DNA of 64,000 bases from the NCBI RefSeq assembly GCF_030056735.1, contig NZ_JASHKN010000012.1:149816-213815 (forward strand). The letters run 5' to 3'. The notes beneath the pieces were generated by a model. That model saw only the letters and a program-made list of their open reading frames with translations. It was not told the origin of the DNA and made no database searches. Shown here piece after piece: positions 26,754 through 34,710 of this stretch. This DNA comes from Rhodococcus sp. IEGM 1409. Its GTDB lineage: Bacteria > Actinomycetota > Actinomycetes > Mycobacteriales > Mycobacteriaceae. Position numbers and translations under genes: made by a program. Within the stretch, counting starts at the first letter, position 1, and each line of letters begins with the position of its first letter.

Positions 26754-27947
26754 TCAGCGCATTTCGCCGGCACCCTCGTAGGGGTACAGGCTGCGGAGAA
26801 GATCACCTTCCTCGAAGCGCGAGTATCGGAAGTCGGACGGCTCGACGTTCGGGAGGGTCGTCTTGCCGTCATCGAGAAGCATGTCGGCGACGAGGCGCCC
26901 GACTGCCGGCGAGATTTTGAAACCATGACCCGAGAATCCGGTGGCCAGGAACAGTCCATCGACCGGCGCGGGACCGATGATGGGGTTGTAGTCGGGAGTC
27001 ACGTCGTACGCGCCGACGTAGCTCGAGGTGATCCGAGGGTCCGGCATGTCTGGTAGACGGTTCCCGAGCTTGCCGATGTTCTTCTCGATGGTGCTGTTGT
27101 CTGCCCGGTTGCTGTACTTGTCGGGGTCGATGTACTCGGGCGCCGCGTGGTCACTGTTGCCGACAAGCAGCTCACCATTCGGCTCACGGCAGATGTACTG
27201 CAATCCCGCAAGATCCGACAGCACCGGCACCTCCGGTGTCGGAGCACCCTGATCGATCAGAACTAGCTGCGCGCGTTGCGCTTTCACTGGTATGTCGACG
27301 CCGACGCCGGCCCCGAGTTCGGGGGCCCACGGCCCGGTGGCGAGGATGACCTGCTCGGCATGCACTTCGTCACCGTCCGCGAGCGTCACCCCGTAGACGC
27401 GGCCGTCCGCATTCTGCAGAAGCGACGCCACCGGGGTGCTCTGACGGATCTTGACGCCCAACTGGCGGGCCGACGCACCAAATGCCATCCCGGCCATGTA
27501 CGCCTCACCACGCCCACCGAGGGGTTCGTAGGCGAAGGCGGCAAAGTCGTCAAGGTGCAACCCCGGCCACAGTTCTGCCATCTTGTCGTGGCTGATGTAG
27601 TCGACGTCGATGCCGAGGCCCTGCATCATCGCGACGTTCGCCTTCAACGGGTCGATGTTGTTCTCGCCGACGCCAACCACGTATCCACACTGTCGGAATG
27701 CCATGTCGTCCCCGAATATCTCGGCGGCTCTGGTGAAGATGTCGATGCCGTACCACGACATCGCCGCCAGCGACGGCGTTCCGTAGTGGCACCTGACCAC
27801 ACCACTGGACTTACCGGTCATGCCCGAGCACAAGGTGCCACGCTCGAGGACCAAGACATCGGTCTCTCCGCGGTCCGCGAGCGACCAGGCGATGGCGAGA
27901 CCCTCGAGCCCTCCACCGACGATCACGAATTTAGCTGTCTGTGTCAC
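26754..27947 (-). CDS. FAD-dependent amine oxidoreductase (sarcosine oxidase beta/DAO type)
   Basis: This 397-residue DAO-family flavoprotein has the dinucleotide motif VGGGLEGLAIAWSLADRG near residue 10, the second FAD-contact segment SGMTGKSSGVVRCHYG near 42, ILATGPWAPELG near 205, and a C-terminal GLFLATGFSGHGFKISPAVG loop. It resembles the beta subunit of sarcosine or dimethylglycine oxidising enzymes, yet no alpha, gamma or delta subunit is nearby. It heads the leftward operon with glnT and the mgs-like genes, so N-methylglutamate, sarcosine or another secondary amine may be its substrate. Confidence 0.88.
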   Translation of the reverse strand: MTQTAKFVIVGGGLEGLAIAWSLADRGETDVLVLERGTLCSGMTGKSSGVVRCHYGTPSLAAMSWYGIDIFTRAAEIFGDDMAFRQCGYVVGVGENNIDPLKANVAMMQGLGIDVDYISHDKMAELWPGLHLDDFAAFAYEPLGGRGEAYMAGMAFGASARQLGVKIRQSTPVASLLQNADGRVYGVTLADGDEVHAEQVILATGPWAPELGAGVGVDIPVKAQRAQLVLIDQGAPTPEVPVLSDLAGLQYICREPNGELLVGNSDHAAPEYIDPDKYSNRADNSTIEKNIGKLGNRLPDMPDPRITSSYVGAYDVTPDYNPIIGPAPVDGLFLATGFSGHGFKISPAVGRLVADMLLDDGKTTLPNVEPSDFRYSRFEEGDLLRSLYPYEGAGEMR

Positions 27948-27998
27948 ATCGTTTCCTTCATTCGGCCGGATGCGTCAGGCTGTCTCAACTAAGTGCAG

Positions 27999-28037
27999 TG
28001 TTTCATGTCGTGAACCAGCGTTGTTCACTATGAAACA
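27999..28037. promoter_or_regulatory. Interrupted inverted repeat in soxB-like/dmm divergent promoter
   Basis: TGTTTCAT...GTGAAC on the left mirrors GTTCAC...ATGAAACA on the right, separated by about 7 bases. It starts 51 bp upstream of the FAD oxidoreductase gene and is a good candidate for a dimeric regulator site. The whole 27948-28281 gap appears regulatory; I see no gene in it. Confidence 0.55.
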
Positions 28038-28171
28038 TGCCAATGATGTCGGTCACGTTACGGAGACGTTGTTGGCGAATTACCAATTCTTAGTCACATA
28101 AACATCTTTCGAGCAAATATTGCGCCTCGAGCAGCGCATTTACCGAGGTTCAGGATTGTTAACCTCGCAGA

Positions 28172-28191
28172 AACCTACAATGTGGTTTCCT
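28172..28191. promoter_or_regulatory. Shared amine-gene promoter motif, dmm copy
   Basis: AACCTACAATGTGGTTTCCT shares 15 of 20 positions with the site upstream of amt (32511). The common form is AACCTA-N6-GGTTT-N-CT, an inverted repeat AACC/GGTT. A GTTAACCT lies just upstream here (28158) and also near the amt copy. It is located about 90 bp before the cupin gene. Confidence 0.5.
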
Positions 28192-28281
28192 GTTAGTACT
28201 TCCGGTTTCACACTGGAAGTTCGGCAAGTGAGCGCCATCCCCACCCATTACTGCTCATCCACCACTTCCACAGGAGAACCC

Positions 28282-28665
28282 ATGACCACGACCGACAAGC
28301 CCTCAGTCGCCCCGTTTCGCGTCACCGCCGGATTCCACGAGAACCTGCCGCAGATGCCGGTCTCGGAATACCCGGGCACCAAGGGATTTATCGACGACGT
28401 CTTCTCCAACCCCGGCGGATCGGAGATGTCGGCAGGCTATTTCGAACTGCAGCGCACGGATGCCCCGCTCGACTACTACTACGCCTACGACGAGATGAAG
28501 GTCGTCCTCGAAGGTGAGTTCACCCTGGAGAACCTCGACACCGGCCAGGTCGAGGTCGCGAAGGCGAAGGATGCAATCTTCTTCCCCACTGGCTCGCGCA
28601 TCCGCTTCACCACCCCCGACCGCGCACTGGCCTACTTCGTCGGCCACCGTTCCTTCGCTGCCTGA
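28282..28665 (+). CDS. Cupin-domain protein (EutQ-like) leading the dmm operon
   Basis: This 127-residue single cupin starts MTTTDKPSVAPFRVTAG after CAGGAGAACC. The barrel reads YYYAYDEMKVVLEGEFTLENLDTGQ and AIFFPTGSRIRFTTPDRALAYFVG. The usual metal-binding histidines of cupin motif 1 are replaced (YYYAYDEM), so it probably binds no metal in the classic way; EutQ-like cupins show the same. dmmA starts 7 bp later, so it is part of the dimethylamine operon and could be a small-molecule-binding accessory or a substitute for DmmD. The function is unknown. Confidence 0.82.
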   Translation: MTTTDKPSVAPFRVTAGFHENLPQMPVSEYPGTKGFIDDVFSNPGGSEMSAGYFELQRTDAPLDYYYAYDEMKVVLEGEFTLENLDTGQVEVAKAKDAIFFPTGSRIRFTTPDRALAYFVGHRSFAA

Positions 28666-28672
28666 TACCGCC

Positions 28673-29218
28673 ATGGCGGTATCGATGAAGGCGACCAGTG
28701 TTCCGCGGTGGGGATCCGACTACTCGGCCGTCGATAACCTGGCAGCCGGCTCTGCCGTCACCCGCTACGTGCTCATCTCGGACAGCTCGGTCGGCCCACC
28801 GGCCATACTCGAGTTGATCGAGCGTGTGGCCCCTATCCCTCTTCGAACGTTGCGCGTCGACGACGTGGACGGATCGGGGCTCGGGATGCTCGACGAACTG
28901 CTGTCCGATGCGCGCATCGGATGGCGGTTCGTCGTGGCGGGTTCCGAGCAGACTGTGGGCACCGTGCGAACTCGGTTGATCTCCGCGGGCGCGTTGCCCG
29001 CGGAGATTGCCGCGGTGATCAGCGACCACACGACTGATATCCGGGTGCGCGACGTGTTTTGCGCGCATTGCCATACGACGTCACGCTTGGTGCCGGTAGC
29101 CATCGGCGATCGGACACAGTGCGCGGGTTGTTCGGCCGAACTCACCGTCTACTACCACTTCTCCCGGCGCCACAGTGCGTACCTGGGATATCGCGCCGAT
29201 GCGGAGGAACTGCCATGA
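28673..29218 (+). CDS. dmmA: Dimethylamine monooxygenase subunit DmmA-like
   Basis: This 181-residue protein has an N-terminal alpha/beta region (TRYVLISDSSVGPPAILELIERV, then LSDARIGWRFVVAGSEQTVGTVR) and a C-terminal zinc ribbon with CAHC and CAGC pairs (FCAHCHTTSRLV...TQCAGCSAELTVYYHFSRR). This pattern fits the DmmA family, a component of the dimethylamine monooxygenase. Its stop overlaps the dmmB start (ATGA). Start ATG 28673 lies close after the cupin; ATG 28685 is possible. Sequence-based recognition is good but activity in this organism is inferred. Confidence 0.83.
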   Translation: MAVSMKATSVPRWGSDYSAVDNLAAGSAVTRYVLISDSSVGPPAILELIERVAPIPLRTLRVDDVDGSGLGMLDELLSDARIGWRFVVAGSEQTVGTVRTRLISAGALPAEIAAVISDHTTDIRVRDVFCAHCHTTSRLVPVAIGDRTQCAGCSAELTVYYHFSRRHSAYLGYRADAEELP

Positions 29219-30192
29219 CCATGACCCTCGAGACAGTTGCAGGCGAGAACATCACAGGCGATCTGATTCTGACTGTCCGCGAAGCACGGTTGTTGTGCTC
29301 GGGGATCCGCCAGATTGTGCTTGCGGATCCGGCGGGCCGCGCCCTGCCGTCATTCACCCCGGGCAGTCATATCGCGGTCAACTGGGTCGAGGGTCGCCGC
29401 AATTCCTACTCACTTACCGGTCCCTCGATCGAGCCTGACCACTATGCGATCTCGGTCCGGCTCGACGAGAACGGCCACGGCGGTTCACGCTGGGTTCACG
29501 GCCTCCATCCGGGGCAGCGAATCCGGGTGAGCCTTCCACGGAGTGCATTCGCACCCGTGCTCAACGCTCGGCATCACCTGCTGATCGCGGGTGGAATCGG
29601 CGTCACACCGATACTGTCGCACGTCCGGGCCGCACTTGAATGGGGTCGTTCGTTCGAAGTGATCTATTCCTTCCGTGACCAGTTGGGGGCGCACGCCAAC
29701 GAGCTGGCTACGCTCTGCGGCGACCGGATGATCACGGTATCGACGCCCGCCGAGCTCGCGAAGTGCCTGCTTGCCAAGCTGGCGGATCAGCCACTCGGAT
29801 CCCACGTCTACACCTGTGGTCCCGCACCGATGATCTCGGCAGTGGCCGAGTGGGCCCGCAATTGCGGCTGGCCGCCGGATCGGGTGCACGCGGAGGCCTT
29901 CGGAGCGGGCCCCCTACCCGAAGGAGCGCCCTTCGCCGTCAAACTCGGACGCACCGGAATGCTCGTTTCGGTGCCCTCGGGCACGAGCCTTCTCGAAGCC
30001 CTGCTGGACAAGGGAATCAACGTCCCGAACCTCTGCCGCCAAGGCGTGTGCGGCGAATGCCGGCTGAGCGTGCGCGGCGGCCGGATCGAACACCGCGACC
30101 TGTTCCTCACCGATGAGGAGAAGGCAGCTGGAGATTCGATCATGCCGTGCGTATCACGTTCCGCAGGAGACAAATTGGAGATCGAGCTTTGA
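29215..30192 (+). CDS. dmmB: Dimethylamine monooxygenase reductase subunit DmmB-like
   Basis: This 325-residue phthalate-dioxygenase-reductase type protein has flavin site RRNSYSLTGPS near residue 60, NAD(P) site LLIAGGIGVTPILSHV near 120, YTCGPAPMISAV near 200, and a C-terminal plant-type [2Fe-2S] domain with CRQGVCGECRLSV near 275 plus a later MPCVSR cysteine. It passes electrons from NAD(P)H to the oxygenase. It is coupled at both ends: ATGA with dmmA, TTGA with dmmC. PDR/VanB homologs serve many oxygenases; the identity here comes from the flanking genes. Confidence 0.87.
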   Translation: MTMTLETVAGENITGDLILTVREARLLCSGIRQIVLADPAGRALPSFTPGSHIAVNWVEGRRNSYSLTGPSIEPDHYAISVRLDENGHGGSRWVHGLHPGQRIRVSLPRSAFAPVLNARHHLLIAGGIGVTPILSHVRAALEWGRSFEVIYSFRDQLGAHANELATLCGDRMITVSTPAELAKCLLAKLADQPLGSHVYTCGPAPMISAVAEWARNCGWPPDRVHAEAFGAGPLPEGAPFAVKLGRTGMLVSVPSGTSLLEALLDKGINVPNLCRQGVCGECRLSVRGGRIEHRDLFLTDEEKAAGDSIMPCVSRSAGDKLEIEL

Positions 30193-31187
30193 CATCCATC
30201 GACGCGCGTGCCGACCACATCGCACACTTTCCGTTCCCCTTCCCCCGCGACCAGTACCGCTACAGCACCAACGTCGAGCCGGCCGGAAACTCCACTGAGA
30301 CCGCGGCCGGAAGCTGGGGTGAGAACCGCATCGCCATCGATGCCCACTACCACCGAGAGCTTTCCGAGCGCGCGCAGATCCTGGCCGAGGACTCGTCGCG
30401 GCACCAGTGTCTGCCCCACATGGTCCCCGCTGCCTGGGACGCGATGCTCACCCTGATGCGCACCCTCGCCGACGAATACCCCGACACCATGACTCTCGAA
30501 AAACGCTGCGACGAGTGGTTGTGGAAGAACGACATCCTCGGGATCGAACACAGCTTCGTGTTTGGTGACCTCGACACGTTGCCTGCGCCGCCGCTGGCAT
30601 ACATCTGCGGCCAAATCCAGGAGGACGTCGTGCTCCTCGATCAGCGTGAGGGCGCGTTGTGGGGCGACGCCGGACTGGTGACGTTCGCGGCAGACTGGTC
30701 TTTCGGATTCGACGTGGGTATGAGCTTCCTCGAGATCCACGGCCCCGTCCCACGGGTTCACAGCGAGAAAATAATCACCCGCGCACACAACTTCCTGATG
30801 CGACTCGGGCCCGGCCAAAGTTACCGGCGCACCAATTGGACGCTGAACGTAGACGGCAAACTCGACACGTCGACCGAGACCTATCCTGTGTGGGGGAAGG
30901 ACCGACGCACCCTCGCCGACGGTCCGCTCGCCGAGGTTGGGGATCGTCTTTTCCTCAGAACCGAAGTGCAGCATCTGATCAGGCTCCCTCACTCCGGCGC
31001 CGTCATGTTCCTGATTCGGACGTATCTGCTCTCGTTCCGAGACGTAGCCTCCGTTCCGGAATGGGGAGCGCGGCTGTACAAGGTTCTGGAGGATCTTCCG
31101 GTGGATATGGCCGAATACAAGGGTATCAACCGAATCCGTGAACCCGGCATGAAATGGCTTCTGACACATGGGGGTGTCGAGACATGA
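30189..31187 (+). CDS. dmmC: Dimethylamine monooxygenase heme subunit DmmC-like (DUF3445)
   Basis: This 332-residue protein is of the heme-dependent oxidative N-demethylase family: FPFPRDQYRYSTNVEPAG at the N-terminus, DWSFGFDVGMSFLEIHGPVP near residue 175, HSEKIITRAHNFLMRLGPGQ near 195, then YRRTNWTLN and QHLIRLPHSGAVMFLIRTYL. These are the usual heme-pocket motifs of the family. The TTG start overlaps the dmmB stop and has GGAG upstream. The expected reaction is dimethylamine plus O2 and reductant to methylamine plus formaldehyde. Activity on other N-methyl compounds cannot be excluded. Confidence 0.87.
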   Translation: MTSIDARADHIAHFPFPFPRDQYRYSTNVEPAGNSTETAAGSWGENRIAIDAHYHRELSERAQILAEDSSRHQCLPHMVPAAWDAMLTLMRTLADEYPDTMTLEKRCDEWLWKNDILGIEHSFVFGDLDTLPAPPLAYICGQIQEDVVLLDQREGALWGDAGLVTFAADWSFGFDVGMSFLEIHGPVPRVHSEKIITRAHNFLMRLGPGQSYRRTNWTLNVDGKLDTSTETYPVWGKDRRTLADGPLAEVGDRLFLRTEVQHLIRLPHSGAVMFLIRTYLLSFRDVASVPEWGARLYKVLEDLPVDMAEYKGINRIREPGMKWLLTHGGVET

Positions 31188-31756
31188 CGCTGACCGACAG
31201 GCAACTCCGGCGGGCGGCGCCCCGGAGCGATCAGTCACTCGACCTCGCACGCGCAACGGTCTCCGTGATCGCCCGCAGTGGCTTGCGCGGTCTGACCATC
31301 GCAGCCGTCGCCGTGGAGGCCGGAACCGACGAGGAAGTTCTTCGTAGCTTCGGATCAACCGATGCCCTCGTCGACGTCGCCCTCCGCTACGCGCTCGACA
31401 AGAGCGCGAGCATCTTCGCCGACATCACGCCACGCTCGTCGCTCGACAACTTCGTCGAGCACCTCACCGACCTCGTCGCCCGAGACCCCGACCTTCAGGT
31501 CTTCCAGTACGAGCTGATGCTCGAATCCCGGCGGACGCCGCGACTCGATCCGCACGTGAAACTGCTGTACGCCACCTACCTCGAGGCGACTTCCCAGGCG
31601 CTGACCCGTCTGGGCATCACCGCTGACGAAGATCTGACCTTGCTGGTCTACTCGGCCATCGAAGGATTCATCATGCACCAACTCGTCGCCAAGGATCGCC
31701 TGGCCACGGAGCGCGCGATCGAACGCCTACGCCGAATCCTCTCCACCACAAGATAA
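31184..31756 (+). CDS. TetR-family regulator at the end of the dmm operon
   Basis: This 190-residue protein has a short N-terminal helix-turn-helix region, LARATVSVIARSGLRGLTIAAVAVEAGTDEEVLRSFGSTDALVDVAL. This departs from the TetR norm (the usual G-x-x-x-x-x-Y-x-x-F is replaced by EEVLRSFGS), so DNA recognition may be weak or altered. The C-terminal effector domain is typical (LQVFQYELMLESRRTPRLDPHVKLLY). The start lies in the dmmC stop (ATGA), so it is made together with the enzyme. It is probably a ligand-responsive regulator of this cluster. Confidence 0.8.
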   Translation: MTLTDRQLRRAAPRSDQSLDLARATVSVIARSGLRGLTIAAVAVEAGTDEEVLRSFGSTDALVDVALRYALDKSASIFADITPRSSLDNFVEHLTDLVARDPDLQVFQYELMLESRRTPRLDPHVKLLYATYLEATSQALTRLGITADEDLTLLVYSAIEGFIMHQLVAKDRLATERAIERLRRILSTTR

Positions 31757-31816
31757 TTCGTGTAACGGCATCGATCCGGATATCGCGTCGTACGTACACG
31801 TCCGGCACTCCAGGCT

Positions 31817-32410
31817 TCATTGGCGATCGAGGATTTCAGCCTTCAAGATCAACGCGTGCCCGGACATCGTGACAGCTCCCCGCTCTACCAGCAGGCAATC
31901 ACCCGGCCCGGCGGTCCCGAGGTCCGTCGATAACCGCCCGTCGAGGACCAGCATGAGTACTGCCACTCGTTCGGCGGCATTCAGCTCGAAGAGAAGGTCG
32001 ATATCCATGATCTCGACAGCCGCCGCAGTGCTCGACCGCTCAACCATCACGTTGAACGCCTCCGTCGGCCCGGCCGCAATACAATCGGGTCCACTTTCTC
32101 CGGCGAAGGATGTCGGGCTCAGTCGCGGTATCACGGTCGGGGAAGCGTCGAAGTCGAGTGACACCGGGTACGGGCCGATCACGGTAAATATCCGATCCAC
32201 TCCGAAAAACGATGAAAACGTCGAATTCGCTTCGAGCGAAGCAACACTGAACCGCCACCGGGAGTCAGCACCGGTCGCGATCTCCGCGGTGCTCCCCAGC
32301 CCGTTTGCCCACCGGGTGATCCGGCGATCCGCGCAGGGGATGATGCGCGCAGTTCGATCCGCAAGCAAGGTTTCTCCCTCAATTATCGTGCCTACTGTTG
32401 AGATACTCAT
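31817..32410 (-). CDS. hutD: HutD-family protein
   Basis: This 197-residue bicupin-like protein has CADRRITRWANGLGSTAEIATG near residue 26, WRFSVASLEANSTFSSFFGVDRIFTVIG, and FNVMVERSSTAAAVEI, the HutD pattern (R-x-x-x-W-x-N-G-x-G and FNVMxxR). HutD is usually linked with histidine use genes as an accessory or limiting factor of unknown mechanism. Here no hut genes are nearby; it sits between dmm and amt, divergent from amt, suggesting a general amine/nitrogen role. Confidence 0.8.
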   Translation of the reverse strand: MSISTVGTIIEGETLLADRTARIIPCADRRITRWANGLGSTAEIATGADSRWRFSVASLEANSTFSSFFGVDRIFTVIGPYPVSLDFDASPTVIPRLSPTSFAGESGPDCIAAGPTEAFNVMVERSSTAAAVEIMDIDLLFELNAAERVAVLMLVLDGRLSTDLGTAGPGDCLLVERGAVTMSGHALILKAEILDRQ

Positions 32411-32510
32411 TCAACTGTTGTTACGCAGTAGGTTGCACTTGATCTTCCGATCTGCCCGGAATGTAATCGGTGCTAGTTAACCTATTTGTGACCGAGACGC
32501 CCGCTTTTGC

Positions 32511-32530
32511 AACCTAATCTTTGGTTTACT
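32511..32530. promoter_or_regulatory. Shared amine-gene promoter motif, amt copy
   Basis: AACCTAATCTTTGGTTTACT is the counterpart of the site at 28172, with the inverted AACC/GGTT core. It lies 71 bp before the amt ATG. GTTAACCT also occurs upstream at 32476. The identical half GGTTTACT recurs before the XRE-cupin gene. Confidence 0.5.
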
Positions 32531-32601
32531 CATGCTACATAGCGATTCCCAATGGCGAACAATCCTGTGTCACGCCACACTCCACCGAAGGGGACGACCT
32601 T

Positions 32602-33957
32602 ATGAATGAAGCAGTCGCTGCAGCCGACACCGCCTGGATTCTGGCGGCTTTCATGGCCGTGAGCCTCATGGTGCCGGGACTAGCCATGTTCTACGGCGGA
32701 ATGGTCAGCGCCCGCAACACATTGAACATGGCCATGATGACGTTCGGCGCTTTCGCGGTAGTCGGGGTGCTGTGGATCCTGTTCGGTTACTCCGCAGTCC
32801 TCGGCAATTCCCTCGGCGGGGCTGGTCTTCTCGGTGATCCCCTCGAGTTCTTCGGCTCGAGCTCGCTCCTGCAGGCGTCGACCGAACCCGGATTGCCACC
32901 CGCACTGATTTCGGGATTCCAGTTGCTGTTCGCGGCAATCACAGTCGCCCTCATCTCCGGCGCGCTGGCCGACCGGATGAAGTTCGGCGCCTGGATGGCG
33001 TTCGCCGGCCTGTGGGCCACGTTTGTCTACTTCCCCATCGCACACTGGGTTTTCGCGTTCGACTCCGAGGACGGCTCCGTAACCGGTGGATGGATAGCAA
33101 ACACTCTCGGCGCCATCGACTTTGCGGGCGGCACCGCAGTCCACATCAACGCTGGCGTCGCGGCTCTCGCTCTCGTGTTGGTGCTCGGCACCCGCAAGAC
33201 ATTTCCCGCCGCGCCCCGGCCGCACAGCCTTCCGCTGACGATGCTCGGAGCCGGCATCCTGATGTTCGGTTGGTTCGGGTTCAACGGCGGATCCGCCCTG
33301 TCCGCCGGCCTCAGCGCTTCCGTCGTCATTCTCAACACCGTCGCGGCAGCCTGCGCCGGAATCTGCGCCTGGCTGATAATGGAGAAATTGCGCGAAGGTC
33401 GCGCCACCTCATTGGGTGCTGCGTCCGGTCTGATCGCGGCGCTCGTCGCGATCACCCCGGCATGTGGCGCGGTCTCCCCCCTCGGCGCGCTGGCGATCGG
33501 AGCAATCGCGGGCGCAGTGTGTTGCCTGGCGGTATCGGTGAAATACCGACTCGGATATGACGATGCACTCGACGTGGTGGGAGTTCACCTCGTCGGCGGT
33601 GTCTTGGGTACGGTCCTGATCGGCTTCATCGCAGACCCGGCGGCACCCAGCGGTGCGGCAGGACTTCTCTACGGTGGCGGCTTCGATATTCTCTGGCGCC
33701 AATGTGTGGCTGTGGCAGCAGTTCTCGCATACTGCTTCATCGTGACAGCGATAATCGCCTTGGTGTTGAAGAAGGTGATGGGAATTCGGGCCGATCGCGA
33801 CAGTGAGTACGACGGACTCGACGTTTCCGTCCACGGGGAAACGGCATACGTCCTCGACTCCGCGCCCTTCACAGGGCATACCCACGACGCCTCCGACGCG
33901 GTCCTGGGAGCCGAGCGAATCACAAATAGTGCGGCGGAAAATACGGCGAAAGCCTGA
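32602..33957 (+). CDS. amtB: Ammonium/methylammonium transporter AmtB
   Basis: This 451-residue integral membrane protein has about eleven helices: MVPGLAMFYGGMVSARNTLNM near residue 20, FPIAHWVFAF near 145 and GGTAVHINAGVAALAL near 175 with the pore His, GWFGFNGGSALSAGL near 225, and DVVGVHLVGGVLGTVLIGF near 325 with the second pore His. An earlier upstream start would cover the promoter motif; ATG 32602 fits the family. In an amine island it may import methylammonium as well as ammonium. No GlnK gene follows. Confidence 0.92.
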   Translation: MNEAVAAADTAWILAAFMAVSLMVPGLAMFYGGMVSARNTLNMAMMTFGAFAVVGVLWILFGYSAVLGNSLGGAGLLGDPLEFFGSSSLLQASTEPGLPPALISGFQLLFAAITVALISGALADRMKFGAWMAFAGLWATFVYFPIAHWVFAFDSEDGSVTGGWIANTLGAIDFAGGTAVHINAGVAALALVLVLGTRKTFPAAPRPHSLPLTMLGAGILMFGWFGFNGGSALSAGLSASVVILNTVAAACAGICAWLIMEKLREGRATSLGAASGLIAALVAITPACGAVSPLGALAIGAIAGAVCCLAVSVKYRLGYDDALDVVGVHLVGGVLGTVLIGFIADPAAPSGAAGLLYGGGFDILWRQCVAVAAVLAYCFIVTAIIALVLKKVMGIRADRDSEYDGLDVSVHGETAYVLDSAPFTGHTHDASDAVLGAERITNSAAENTAKA

Positions 33958-33976
33958 TACCTACAATCGACAACAG

Positions 33977-34019
33977 CAGTGGCCTTCCCCGCGGCAATCC
34001 GCCCAGGGCAGGGCCACTG
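33977..34019. terminator. Terminator between amt and the XRE-cupin gene
   Basis: CAGTGGCC and GGCCACTG form the outer stem, with further GC pairing inside. It sits between two convergent genes and can serve both. Confidence 0.6.
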
Positions 34020-34022
34020 TCG

Positions 34023-34697
34023 TCATTCTTCGTGATGGTCGGGATAAGCCGTAACGGCGAGGAATCGGATGGGCAGCCGAACCAGATCATTGGGACCGTG
34101 CAGCCCTTCACCATCAAGCAACAGTGAATCACCGGGTCGCAGTGTGTATTCCGCTTCACCGTGCCCGTAGACCATCACTCCTTCGAGCATGTAGAGCAAT
34201 TCGGTGCCGGCGTGCTGAAACAAGGGAAACGTCTCGCTGGCGTCGGTGAGCGTGACCAGAACCGGCTCGAGTCTCTTGTGCTGCCCCCGGAGGGCGCCGA
34301 GAAGTTCGTAGTGGTGGCCCACCCGGGTTCCCCGCCCGACAATGACGGCGCCATGACCCGATTCGACGTACACGGCATCGCGGGCGGTATCCGCGCCGCG
34401 GAACAACGAAGTCACGGGCACGTCGAGTCCGGCTGCCAACCGCGCCAGCGTGGAAAGACTGCACGAGGTCTGCGAGTTCTCGATCTTCGACAGCATCGCC
34501 TTCGAGATGCCGACCTTCGTTGCCATGTCCCCAACGGAGAGGCCACTGGCCTTGCGTAGAGCACGGACCTGCTTCGCGATCACCTTCTCGAGGTCTTGCC
34601 CCGTAGGCGTATCGGAGGGCACCTCGCGCTCGACAGGCGCCGGGTCGCCGGTATCACGATGAACTGAGGAGGAACTTGATCGATTCGGCACCTGCAC
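34023..34697 (-). CDS. XRE-family regulator with C-terminal cupin
   Basis: This 224-residue protein has a helix-turn-helix at about residues 38-95 (VRALRKASGLSVGDMATKVGISKAMLSKIENSQTSCSLSTLARLAAGL) and a cupin at 130-215 (FPLFQHAGTELLYMLEGVMVYGHGEAEYTLRPGDSLLLDGEGLHGP). XRE-cupin regulators often control polyamine, amine or sulfur genes with a ligand bound in the cupin. It is convergent with amt. Its own promoter holds an inverted repeat with half-sites like those in the dmm and amt promoters, making it the best candidate regulator of the island. Confidence 0.87.
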   Translation of the reverse strand: MQVPNRSSSSSVHRDTGDPAPVEREVPSDTPTGQDLEKVIAKQVRALRKASGLSVGDMATKVGISKAMLSKIENSQTSCSLSTLARLAAGLDVPVTSLFRGADTARDAVYVESGHGAVIVGRGTRVGHHYELLGALRGQHKRLEPVLVTLTDASETFPLFQHAGTELLYMLEGVMVYGHGEAEYTLRPGDSLLLDGEGLHGPNDLVRLPIRFLAVTAYPDHHEE

Positions 34698-34710
34698 ATG
34701 CTATCAACGG

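Noticed and set aside
29808..31358. Long reverse-strand open frame of 516 codons over dmmB-dmmC
   Set aside because: It is opposite to well-supported genes, has no family pattern and is an effect of high GC content.
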